Assembly: GCA_031272375.1 (NCBI GenBank)
Contig: JAISTY010000107.1
Coordinates: forward strand, 1-9,033
Direction: 5' to 3'
Source of the DNA: Opitutaceae bacterium
GTDB lineage: Bacteria; Verrucomicrobiota; Verrucomicrobiia; Opitutales; Opitutaceae
Length of the DNA: 9,033 nucleotides
In this document: positions 1-5,771 of the stretch, piece by piece
Layout: each line of letters opens with the position of its first letter
How positions within the stretch are numbered: position 1 is the stretch's first letter
Program-made: the position numbers and the translations under genes
Notes under the pieces: generated by a model
Database searches by the model: none
Seen by the model: only the letters and a program-made list of their open reading frames with translations
Told to the model about the DNA's origin: nothing

Positions 1-141
1 TGGGTTTGCGGGTTAATAGCGCCGCGTGAGTGTTTTCTGGGAAAGCGATTCCCCATTTCGGTTTCCCGCGCGGGGCTGACGGGGCGGCGCGATTGGCTGT
101 CGGGACGGTTTTTAAGGGAGAAACGGAGGAGTCCGCCATGA
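1..141 (+). CDS. Possible 3' end of an upstream gene (partial, unidentified)
   Basis: Reading from base 1 in frame 1, the sequence stays open for 46 codons and stops at TGA 139-141. The peptide is basic and ends GRFLREKRRSPP. The stop overlaps the ATG of the next gene (ATGA at 138-141), an arrangement typical of translationally coupled operon genes. The acetyltransferase's Shine-Dalgarno sequence lies inside this frame. A glycosyltransferase would be a usual upstream neighbour of a WcaF-like acetyltransferase, but I recognise no family motif in this fragment. In GC-rich DNA an open stretch this short can occur by chance, so the call rests mainly on the ATGA overlap. Confidence 0.4.
   Translation, partial: WVCGLIAPRECFLGKRFPISVSRAGLTGRRDWLSGRFLREKRRSPP
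125..130 (+). promoter_or_regulatory. Strong ribosome binding site deciding the acetyltransferase start
   Basis: GGAGGA lies 7 nt upstream of ATG 138. It fixes the start at 138 rather than at the in-frame GTG at 30, whose 36 extra codons do not look like the family's N-terminus. Confidence 0.85.
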
Positions 142-701
142 GCCGCGTGCGGAACGACTTGTTTGATAACAAGGAGGGCTATGCCCGCGGACGACCGTTC
201 GTGACCATGGCTTTGTGGCAATTGGTGAAAACCGCGTTTTTCATGACAACTTTCCCGTGGCCGTCATCCGTCAAAGTCTTCTGGTTGCGCCGCTTCGGAA
301 CCAAGATCGGCACAGGCGCCTGCATCAAGCCAAGGGTGAACATCCACTTGCCTTGGAAACTGACCGTCGGCGCGCATGCGTGGATTGGCGAGGACGCGGT
401 TCTTTTGAACTTCGAGGCCATGAAAATAGGAAACCACGCGTGCATTTCGCAGGGAGCCTTCTTGTGCGGCGGCAATCACGACTTCAGCACGGAAAACATG
501 CGCTACCGCCACGGGAAAATCACGGTTTGCGATGGCGCCTGGGTCGGCGCGCGGGCGTTTGTCGCGCCCGGAGTGACGATTGGCGAGGACTGCGTGATTT
601 GCGCCTGCGGCGTTGTGACGGCCAACATGCCCGCTGGCGCGGTTTGCAAGGGCAACCCCTGCAAGCCGTCCGGGCACCGCTGGAAATCCCAGCAAATTTG
701 A
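138..701 (+). CDS. WcaF-like hexapeptide-repeat O-acetyltransferase
   Basis: This 187-residue protein belongs to the left-handed beta-helix acetyltransferases annotated as putative colanic acid biosynthesis acetyltransferase WcaF. These cytoplasmic enzymes transfer acetyl from acetyl-CoA to a sugar hydroxyl of a surface polysaccharide precursor. The N-terminus (residues 1-50, including a hydrophobic stretch ending VKVFWLRRFG) matches the family. Imperfect hexapeptide repeats run from about residue 55 to 165 (IGTGACIKP, VGAHAWIGEDAVL, IGNHACISQGA, VGARAFVAPGVTIGEDCVI). The likely catalytic histidine is His114 in GGNHDFSTENM. The C-terminal GNPCKP corresponds to the usual GNPAKP acetyl-CoA-binding turn. 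Length is normal for the family. The specific sugar acceptor cannot be deduced. It probably forms an operon with a gene ending at 141. Its codon use is less biased to C-ending codons and its base composition visibly less C-rich than the genes that follow, as is common for polysaccharide loci that move horizontally. Confidence 0.85.
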   Translation: MSRVRNDLFDNKEGYARGRPFVTMALWQLVKTAFFMTTFPWPSSVKVFWLRRFGTKIGTGACIKPRVNIHLPWKLTVGAHAWIGEDAVLLNFEAMKIGNHACISQGAFLCGGNHDFSTENMRYRHGKITVCDGAWVGARAFVAPGVTIGEDCVICACGVVTANMPAGAVCKGNPCKPSGHRWKSQQI

Positions 702-762
702 TTTTCACAACGGCGGCGTTCAAACGACGCGGCGCGCCGCCCCTGCCAGTCTCCCGGAAAAC

Positions 763-1692
763 ATGACCAACGGCACCTTGTCGCAAACACCCGCAACCTG
801 CGCCCGGCTCCGCGAACGCCTCCTCCGCGGCACCGCCCGCAACGGCAAACTGCGCTTCGCGGGAACGGACGGCAAAGACGTCTATAACATCACCGCGCCC
901 TTCGCCGCCAACGGACGTCTCCTGCTCGCCGGACGCGTCGAGGAACGTTCGGTCGAGCGCTCGTCCGTCCTGTTTTTCGAGGAAAACAACGGCGTCTGGC
1001 GGCGGGCCGCCGGCACACCGGTTTTCGAGGGGCTGCAAGATCCCTGCGTGGCCTTCATCAACGGCGAATGGGTCTTCGGCGGCGTGAATTTTCCGGTAAT
1101 GTCCGCCGGACAACCCGGCTGGCGCATGGAATTCTTCCGCGGCAAAACCCCCGACACCCTCCGCCACTTCCTTTCCGGCCCGGACCGCATGAAGGACATC
1201 CGCCTCGCGCAACTGACGGACGGACGCGTCGGCGTCTTCACCCGGCCCCAGGGCACCGTCGGCGGACGCGGCAAAATCGGCTTCCTCGCCGCCGACTCCT
1301 TGGAACGGATAACAGCGCCGGCGCTGGTGTCCGCCCCCCTGCTCGCGCCGCAGTGCGTTGACGACGAATGGGTCGGCGCGAACGAGATCCACCCGCTCCC
1401 CGGCGGCGTCCTCGGCGTCCTCGGTCACATCGCGCACTTCAGCGCGGACGGCGCCCGCCACTATTGCGCGATGGCCTTCCGCTTCGACCCGGCAACCCGC
1501 GCGGCGGAACCCTTGCGCCTCATCGCCGACCGCGGCTTTTTCCCTCCCGGACCCGCCAAACGCCCGGACCTCGCCGACGTGATTTTCAGCGGCGGCTTGT
1601 CGCGCGACGGCAACGGCTCCGCCCTTCTCTACGCCGGATTGGGCGACTGCGAGGCCGGCTGGACCGAAATCCCCGACCCCTTCGCGGCCTGA
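763..1692 (+). CDS. DUF1861 family protein (predicted beta-propeller, possible glycan enzyme)
   Basis: The 309-residue product matches my recollection of DUF1861 (PF08950) along its whole length. Hallmarks in order: DGKDVYNITAPF (residues 36-47), LAGRVEERSVERSSVLFF (55-72), LQDPCV (91-96), GEWVFGGV (101-108), GPDRMKDIRL (139-148), GRVGVFTRPQG (154-164), GGRGKIGF (167-174), DDEWVGANEIH (200-210), VLGHIAH (219-225), GPAKRPDLADVIFSGG (263-278), and the closing IPDPF (303-307). I recall the family being placed with the five-bladed beta-propeller glycosidases (GH43/GH130-like), but I know of no demonstrated reaction. Conserved acidic residues such as Asp93, Asp145, Glu208 and Asp272 are candidate active-site positions (inference). 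There is no signal peptide, so it is probably cytoplasmic. ATG 763 is preceded only by a weak GGA. It begins 61 nt after the acetyltransferase and ends 57 nt before rlmM, so co-transcription is possible but not shown. Confidence 0.85.
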   Translation: MTNGTLSQTPATCARLRERLLRGTARNGKLRFAGTDGKDVYNITAPFAANGRLLLAGRVEERSVERSSVLFFEENNGVWRRAAGTPVFEGLQDPCVAFINGEWVFGGVNFPVMSAGQPGWRMEFFRGKTPDTLRHFLSGPDRMKDIRLAQLTDGRVGVFTRPQGTVGGRGKIGFLAADSLERITAPALVSAPLLAPQCVDDEWVGANEIHPLPGGVLGVLGHIAHFSADGARHYCAMAFRFDPATRAAEPLRLIADRGFFPPGPAKRPDLADVIFSGGLSRDGNGSALLYAGLGDCEAGWTEIPDPFAA

Positions 1693-1749
1693 CGCGCCGT
1701 GTTTTCCGGCTCGCGCTCCCCGCGCCGATGCCCTGCCTTCAACGCGCCC

Positions 1750-2751
1750 ATGATCGCCCGCTCCCAACCCGGCTACGAAGACCTCCTCCGTGGCGAACTC
1801 GCCCGGCTCGGCGCCGCCACAACCGAGTCCGCCCCCGGCTGGCTCCGCGTCCTCCACACCGGCGACAACCCGCCGTCCGACCTCTGTTTCGCCCACCGCC
1901 TCCTCCTCAACCCCGCCGAAATCTACGCCATCACCGTCAACGGCCTCGCCCAAGACCTCCTCAACTTCTTCCTCGAAACCTCCCGCGATGAGCGTTTCGA
2001 CGCCCCCTGGCCCTGCCTCTTCGAGGCCGCCGCCGTTGACGGCCTCGCCCGCCGCGCCGCCACCGTTGACGGCGTCTTCCTCGCCCAACTCAAAAAACGC
2101 CTCTCCCGCGTCGCCCGCCTCGCCGTCCCTGTCGTCCCCGGAACCCCCGCCCGCGTCCGCGGCTTCTTTGTTTTTTTCACCGACTTCGGACGCGCCTTTG
2201 TTGCCCGCGAAATCCTCCTCAACGGCCAGCGCCGCATGGCCGACGACCCTCTCGCGCCCTCGCGCTCCTACCTCAAAATCGAGGAGGCCTTCAACCTCCT
2301 CGGACGCGCGCCGGCCCCCGGCGAAACCGTCATTGACCTCGGCGCGGCCCCCGGCGGCTGGAGCTACGCCGCCGCCAAACGCGGCGCGAAGGTCGCCGCC
2401 ATTGACAACGGCCCCCTCAAGGGCGGCGCCCTCGGCCACCCCGCCATCACGCACCTCCGCGAGGACGCCTTCGCGCACCGCCCGCGACAAGCCGCCGACT
2501 GGCTCCTGTGCGACCTCGTTGAGGAGCCGCACCACGTCCTCGAAAACATTGTCCGCCCCTGGCTGGAAAACCGCTGGTGCCGCCGCTTTGTGGTCAACCT
2601 GAAGTTCGGGCGCGTTGACCCCCTCGCCCTGCTCGACACCCTCCGCGCCCCCGGCGGTGTTTTGGGGAAACGCGCCCCCGGAACCCGGATCCGCCACCTC
2701 CACCACGACCGCGAGGAACTCACCCTCGCCGGCGAACTCCCGCCCGCGTGA
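1750..2751 (+). CDS. rlmM: RlmM-type 23S rRNA (cytidine-2'-O)-methyltransferase
   Basis: This is a predicted cytoplasmic S-adenosylmethionine-dependent ribose 2'-O-methyltransferase. In E. coli, RlmM methylates C2498 of 23S rRNA. From ATG 1750 the protein has 333 residues (E. coli about 366). The N-terminal part (about 1-165) would contain the THUMP-like RNA-binding region. The C-terminal part is an FtsJ/RrmJ-type Rossmann domain: [11 protein letters not shown] (171-181), SAM-binding motif [14 protein letters not shown] (194-206), AIDNGPL (217-223), LCDLVEEP (253-260), VVNLKF (281-286) and HDREELT (319-325). Together these supply the expected K-D-K-E tetrad: Lys176, Asp255, Lys285 and a Glu in REEL. 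The HDREE ending closely matches the E. coli enzyme. An in-frame GTG at 1699 would add 17 unsupported residues. No Shine-Dalgarno is visible before ATG 1750. Confidence 0.9.
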   Translation: MIARSQPGYEDLLRGELARLGAATTESAPGWLRVLHTGDNPPSDLCFAHRLLLNPAEIYAITVNGLAQDLLNFFLETSRDERFDAPWPCLFEAAAVDGLARRAATVDGVFLAQLKKRLSRVARLAVPVVPGTPARVRGFFVFFTDFGRAFVAREILLNGQRRMADDPLAPSRSYLKIEEAFNLLGRAPAPGETVIDLGAAPGGWSYAAAKRGAKVAAIDNGPLKGGALGHPAITHLREDAFAHRPRQAADWLLCDLVEEPHHVLENIVRPWLENRWCRRFVVNLKFGRVDPLALLDTLRAPGGVLGKRAPGTRIRHLHHDREELTLAGELPPA

Positions 2752-2769
2752 ACCGCCGCCCCTTCCACG

Positions 2770-2810
2770 CCCCCCGCCCCCAAAAATCCCCCTTGACGCC
2801 CGCGCCCCCC
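2770..2810 (-). other. Potential G-quadruplex motif upstream of acpP (G-rich strand is minus)
   Basis: The plus strand carries five cytosine tracts: 2770-2775 (6), 2777-2781 (5), 2788-2792 (5), 2799-2801 (3) and 2805-2810 (6). Spacers are 1, 6, 6 and 3 nt. The minus strand therefore satisfies the canonical G3+N1-7 quadruplex rule. It lies in the 98-nt gap between rlmM and acpP and overlaps a TTGACG hexamer. Folding is inferred from the pattern only. Confidence 0.5.
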
Positions 2811-2820
2811 TGTGAATCTT
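2793..2820 (+). promoter_or_regulatory. Candidate acpP promoter
   Basis: TTGACG at 2793-2798 is a good sigma-70-type -35 hexamer. The best partner at 16-nt spacing is AATCTT (2815-2820), which matches TATAAT at only three positions. Position and the need to drive a highly expressed gene favour it, but the -10 is poor. Confidence 0.25.
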
Positions 2821-2849
2821 CCGCCCCCAGTTCCACACCACATCCTACC

Positions 2850-3113
2850 ATGTCCGAACAAAAAACCATCGAACAGCGCGTCAAAGCCATCATCGTTAAC
2901 CAACTCAGCGTCAACGAAGAACAAATCACGCCCGAAGCCTCGTTCCTCGACGACCTCGGCGCCGACTCCCTCGACATCGTCGAACTCGTCATGGCCTTCG
3001 AGGAGGAGTTCAAGTCCGAGCTGAACGGCGAAATCCCCGAAGCCGACGCCGAAAAGCTCAAAACCGTCGGCAACGTCATTGACTACATCAACGCCAAGCT
3101 TGCCGCCAAATAA
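2850..3113 (+). CDS. acpP: Acyl carrier protein
   Basis: This is the carrier of growing acyl chains in type II fatty-acid synthesis. It is activated by 4'-phosphopantetheine attachment to Ser40 within the invariant DLGADSLD motif (residues 35-42). The 87-residue acidic protein shows the full fold: helix I ([14 protein letters not shown]), the [24 protein letters not shown] core, and [12 protein letters not shown] at the end. It is longer than the usual 77-80 residues. About three residues are added at the N-terminus, and about four between helices II and III ([11 protein letters not shown], where E. coli has FDTEIPD). The start at ATG 2850 is set by homology. An in-frame GTG at 2748 would add 34 proline-rich residues and overlap rlmM. 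No Shine-Dalgarno is present and the leader is C/A-rich. An intrinsic terminator follows at 3146, and fabF lies 189 nt downstream, the usual partner order. Confidence 0.97.
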   Translation: MSEQKTIEQRVKAIIVNQLSVNEEQITPEASFLDDLGADSLDIVELVMAFEEEFKSELNGEIPEADAEKLKTVGNVIDYINAKLAAK

Positions 3114-3145
3114 TCCGCTGCCACGCAGCCACTTTTAACACCAAC

Positions 3146-3203
3146 GGCGTTCCGCCCCGGCCTCCTCCCCACAAAAGGACGCAGCGGTGGAACGCCTTTT
3201 TTG
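3146..3203 (+). terminator. Intrinsic terminator after acpP
   Basis: GGCGTTCCGCC (3146-3156) pairs with GGTGGAACGCC (3186-3196), giving an 11-bp stem with one G-U pair and a 29-nt loop. TTTTTT follows immediately at 3197-3202, with more T-rich sequence to 3208. It begins 33 nt after the acpP stop and should end most acpP transcripts before fabF. Confidence 0.8.
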
Positions 3204-3302
3204 TCTTTGAAAATCGTGCGGGATAACGAATTGCATTAACACACCTCCGCCGCCCGCGCGCCCTCCGGTCTCCCGAATTTCCAATTCCAACTCCTGATTT
3301 CC

Positions 3303-4556
3303 ATGAACCAGCTCCCAGACAACCAGCGCGTCGTCGTCACCGGCCTCGGCGCCCTCCACAACCTCGGCCACAACGTCCCCGACCTCTGGGCCAGCCTCAC
3401 CGCCGGCAAACCCGGCATCCACCGCGTTACCCGCTTCGACACAACCCTCTTCGCCACCCAAATCGCCTCCGAAATCAACGGCTGGAACGTCGAGGAGCAC
3501 ATGGACCCCAAGGAAGCCCGCCGCAATGACCGCTACACCCATTACGGCATCGGCGCCGGCAAGGAGGCCCTCAAAGACTCCGGCCTCGACATGAACCGCG
3601 AAAACCCCGACCGCGTCGGCGTCCTCATCGGCTCCGGCATCGGCGGAATGGAAACCTATGAAACCCAACTAAAACGCTACTTTGACGGCGGTCCGCGCAA
3701 GGTCTCCCCGTTCACCATCCCCGCCCTCATCAGCAACATGTGCTCCGGCCTCTTCGCCATCGAAATCGGCGCCCGCGGCCCCAACTACGGCATCGTCTCC
3801 GCCTGCGCCACCGGCACCCATTCCATCGGCGAAGCCATGCACACCCTCCGCCGCGGCGACGCCGACGTCATGATCGCCGGCGGTGCCGAGGCCCCCATAA
3901 CCCCCTTCGCCTTCGCCGGTTTCTGCAACATGAAGGCCATGAGCACCCGCAATGACACCCCTGAAACCGCCTGCCGCCCCTTCTCCCTTGGACGCGACGG
4001 TTTTATCATGGGCGAAGGCGCCGGCGTCCTCGTCCTCGAAACCCTTGAGCACGCCAAAAAACGCAACGCCCCCATCCACGCCGAAGTCCTCGCCTACGCC
4101 GCCACCGCCGACGCCCACCACATCACCATGCCCGACCCCGAGGGCAAAGGCCTCGGCGCCGCCATGACCCGCGCCCTCGCCGCCGCCCGCCTCAACCCCT
4201 CCGACGTTGACTACATCAACGCCCACGGCACCAGCACCCCCTACAACGATAAATTTGAAACCCTTGGCATCAAACGGGTTTTCGGCGACCACGCCAAAAA
4301 ACTCGCCGTCAGCTCGACCAAATCCATGACCGGCCACCTCCTTGGCGCCGCTGGCGGCATCGAAAGCGTTATCAGCATCAAAACCATTGAGACGCAAACA
4401 ATTGCCCCGACCATCAATCTCCACGAACCCGACCCCGAACTCGACCTCGACTACGTCCCCAACGCCGCCCGACAAGCCGCCGTCAACGTTGTCTTGAGCA
4501 ACAACCTCGGTTTCGGCGGTCAGAACGCCAGCATCCTCTTCCGCCGCTTCGTGTGA
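3303..4556 (+). CDS. fabF: Beta-ketoacyl-ACP synthase II
   Basis: FabF condenses malonyl-ACP with acyl-ACP, with loss of CO2, to extend the fatty-acid chain in the cytoplasm. The 417-residue protein has the length of E. coli FabF (413) and a complete thiolase-fold active site. The nucleophile is Cys168 in VSACATGTHSIGEAM, with His308 in INAHGTSTPYND, Lys340 and His345 in STKSMTGHLLGAAGG. The N-terminal RVVVTGLGALHNLG, the GSGIGGMETYE segment (110-120) and the C-terminal NNLGFGGQNAS are all typical. ATG 3303 is the natural start. It has no Shine-Dalgarno but a C/A-rich leader like that of acpP. Because the terminator precedes it, fabF probably has its own promoter. TTGAAA at 3207-3212 is a possible -35, but I found no convincing -10. 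Nearly every third codon position is C or G, as in acpP. Confidence 0.97.
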   Translation: MNQLPDNQRVVVTGLGALHNLGHNVPDLWASLTAGKPGIHRVTRFDTTLFATQIASEINGWNVEEHMDPKEARRNDRYTHYGIGAGKEALKDSGLDMNRENPDRVGVLIGSGIGGMETYETQLKRYFDGGPRKVSPFTIPALISNMCSGLFAIEIGARGPNYGIVSACATGTHSIGEAMHTLRRGDADVMIAGGAEAPITPFAFAGFCNMKAMSTRNDTPETACRPFSLGRDGFIMGEGAGVLVLETLEHAKKRNAPIHAEVLAYAATADAHHITMPDPEGKGLGAAMTRALAAARLNPSDVDYINAHGTSTPYNDKFETLGIKRVFGDHAKKLAVSSTKSMTGHLLGAAGGIESVISIKTIETQTIAPTINLHEPDPELDLDYVPNAARQAAVNVVLSNNLGFGGQNASILFRRFV

Positions 4557-4565
4557 GGCCGCGCC

Positions 4566-4600
4566 CGCGACGGAGGCGCCTCCCTCGCGAAAAGTTTTTT
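4566..4600 (+). terminator. Probable fabF terminator in the convergent gap
   Basis: CGCGA (4566-4570) pairs with TCGCG (4585-4589) and, inside a C-C mismatch, GGAG (4572-4575) pairs with CTCC (4580-4583) around a 4-nt loop. TTTTTT follows at 4595-4600 after AAAAG. The T-run lies only on the plus-strand side, so it fits termination of fabF, not of ribB. The 5-nt offset makes it less than ideal. Confidence 0.55.
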
Positions 4601-4609
4601 CCTGCCGGG

Positions 4610-5707
4610 CTAATTTCCCAACGCGCGCTGGCCCGTCACTTCAAGCCCGTGCCCGTCCAGCCCCACGATTTTGCGCGGCGTGTTCGTCAGCAGGATGATT
4701 TTGCGCAAGCCGAGCGCCGCCAGGATTTGCGCCCCCGTGCCGTAGTCGCGCAGATCCATGCCGCGCGCCGCGTCCCCGCCCTCCTCCGCCGCGAGCGCCA
4801 GCGCCGCCGCCGCGTCCCCCCGCGACGGCCCCATGCGGAGCACCACGCCGCGCCCCTCCCCGACCACCGCCTTGAGCGACGCGTCCAGCGCCCCCCGCGC
4901 GTCGCCCCCAAGAAGCCCGAACGCCTCCCCGATGACATCCGCCTCCTGCACCCGCACGAGCGTCGGCTCCCCGTCCAGCCTTCCCAGTGTGAGCGCGATG
5001 TGCTCCCGCCGGTCTATCTTCCCCCGGAAAACGTGCAGCGTGAAGTCGCCGGCCCCGCGCGAAAAGGGAACTCTCGCCACAAGCTCGACAAGCTGCTCCC
5101 GCCGCGAACGGTATTCGATCAGCTGCTCGATGGAGACCAACCGCAACCCGAACCGCTCCCGGAACTCAAGCAGCTGCGGCAGCCGTTGCACCGTGCCGTC
5201 GTCGTTGACCAGCTCGCACAGAACCCCCGCGGGACTCATCCCCGCGAGCGTCGCGAGGTCCACCGCCGCCTCCGTGTGCCCGGCGCGCTCAAGAACCCCG
5301 CCGGGCCTCGCCCGCAGCGGGAAAACATGTCCGGGCCGCGCGAGCTGCTCCGGCCGCGTCGCCGGATCCGCCAGCAACCGTATCGTGCGCGTCCGGTCCG
5401 CCGCGCTGATCCCCGTCGTCACCCCCTCCGCCGCGTCCACCGTCGTCGTGAAATCCGTCCGGAAATTGTCCCGGTTGCGCAGCACCATCGGTCCGAGACC
5501 CAGCCGGTCAAGGTGCTCCGCCGGCGCCGGAACACAGATGATCCCGCTGCAGTGCCGTATCATCAGCGCCACCGCCTCCGGCGTCGCCTTCTCCGCGGCC
5601 ATGATGAGGTCGCCCTCGTTCTCCCGGTTCTCGTCGTCGGTGACGATCACCGGCTTCCCGGCGGCTATGTCCGCGATGGCGTCTTCAATGGTGTCGAACG
5701 GTGGCAT
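4610..5707 (-). CDS. ribB: DHBP synthase with degenerate GTP cyclohydrolase II domain (RibBX-like)
   Basis: The N-terminal half makes 3,4-dihydroxy-2-butanone 4-phosphate from ribulose 5-phosphate for riboflavin synthesis. Residues 1-200 hold an intact RibB domain: VTDDENRENEGDLIMAAE (22-39), CSGIICV (53-59), GVTTGISAADRTRTI (95-109), RPGHVFPL (124-131), GGVLERAGHTEAAVDL (136-151) and CEL (164-166). These include the acidic loop and the metal-binding histidine. Residues about 205-365 align with GTP cyclohydrolase II (RDYGTGAQIL and LLTNTPRKIVGL are well kept). However, the zinc motif ECLTGD...RCDC is replaced by ADVIGE...GGDA, losing all three cysteines (positions 257, 268, 270). The catalytic RQEGR segment reads RMGPSRGD, and the family's C-terminal tail is missing. 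A RibB hybrid with an inactive RibA part, RibBX, is known in Proteobacteria. ATG 5707 (365 residues) is chosen by homology; ATG 5722 is in frame. It lies 64 nt downstream of the SulP gene on the same strand. Confidence 0.9.
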   Translation of the reverse strand: MPPFDTIEDAIADIAAGKPVIVTDDENRENEGDLIMAAEKATPEAVALMIRHCSGIICVPAPAEHLDRLGLGPMVLRNRDNFRTDFTTTVDAAEGVTTGISAADRTRTIRLLADPATRPEQLARPGHVFPLRARPGGVLERAGHTEAAVDLATLAGMSPAGVLCELVNDDGTVQRLPQLLEFRERFGLRLVSIEQLIEYRSRREQLVELVARVPFSRGAGDFTLHVFRGKIDRREHIALTLGRLDGEPTLVRVQEADVIGEAFGLLGGDARGALDASLKAVVGEGRGVVLRMGPSRGDAAAALALAAEEGGDAARGMDLRDYGTGAQILAALGLRKIILLTNTPRKIVGLDGHGLEVTGQRALGN

Positions 5708-5771
5708 GGCGTTTTTTCGCATTACGGATTGGCGGAAGCGGCGGCCCCGACAAGGGCGTTTTGCCACCGCC

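Noticed and set aside
771..784. Exact 14-base repeat CGGCACCTTGTCGC at 771-784 and 7570-7583
   Set aside because: One copy is inside a coding region and the other in a divergent gap, with no shared flanks. A match of this length is near chance level in GC-rich DNA of this size.
520..2841. A 773-codon open frame on the minus strand opposite DUF1861, rlmM and part of the acetyltransferase
   Set aside because: Its product is low-complexity (Gly, Glu, Ala, Val-rich) and it runs antisense to two genes with clear family motifs. The strong NNC/NNG codon bias removes stops from the complementary frame.
2748..2849. GTG start at 2748 extending acpP by 34 residues
   Set aside because: The extension is proline-rich, unlike any acyl carrier protein N-terminus, and ATG 2850 gives the expected [11 protein letters not shown] start.
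3207..3239. Possible fabF promoter (TTGAAA with ATTGCA or CATTAA)
   Set aside because: The -10 candidates match poorly or are spaced wrongly, so it is not listed as a feature.
3669..4475. A 268-codon minus-strand open frame inside fabF
   Set aside because: It is a Gly/Val/Ala-rich shadow of fabF, whose catalytic Cys-His-His residues are all in the plus frame.
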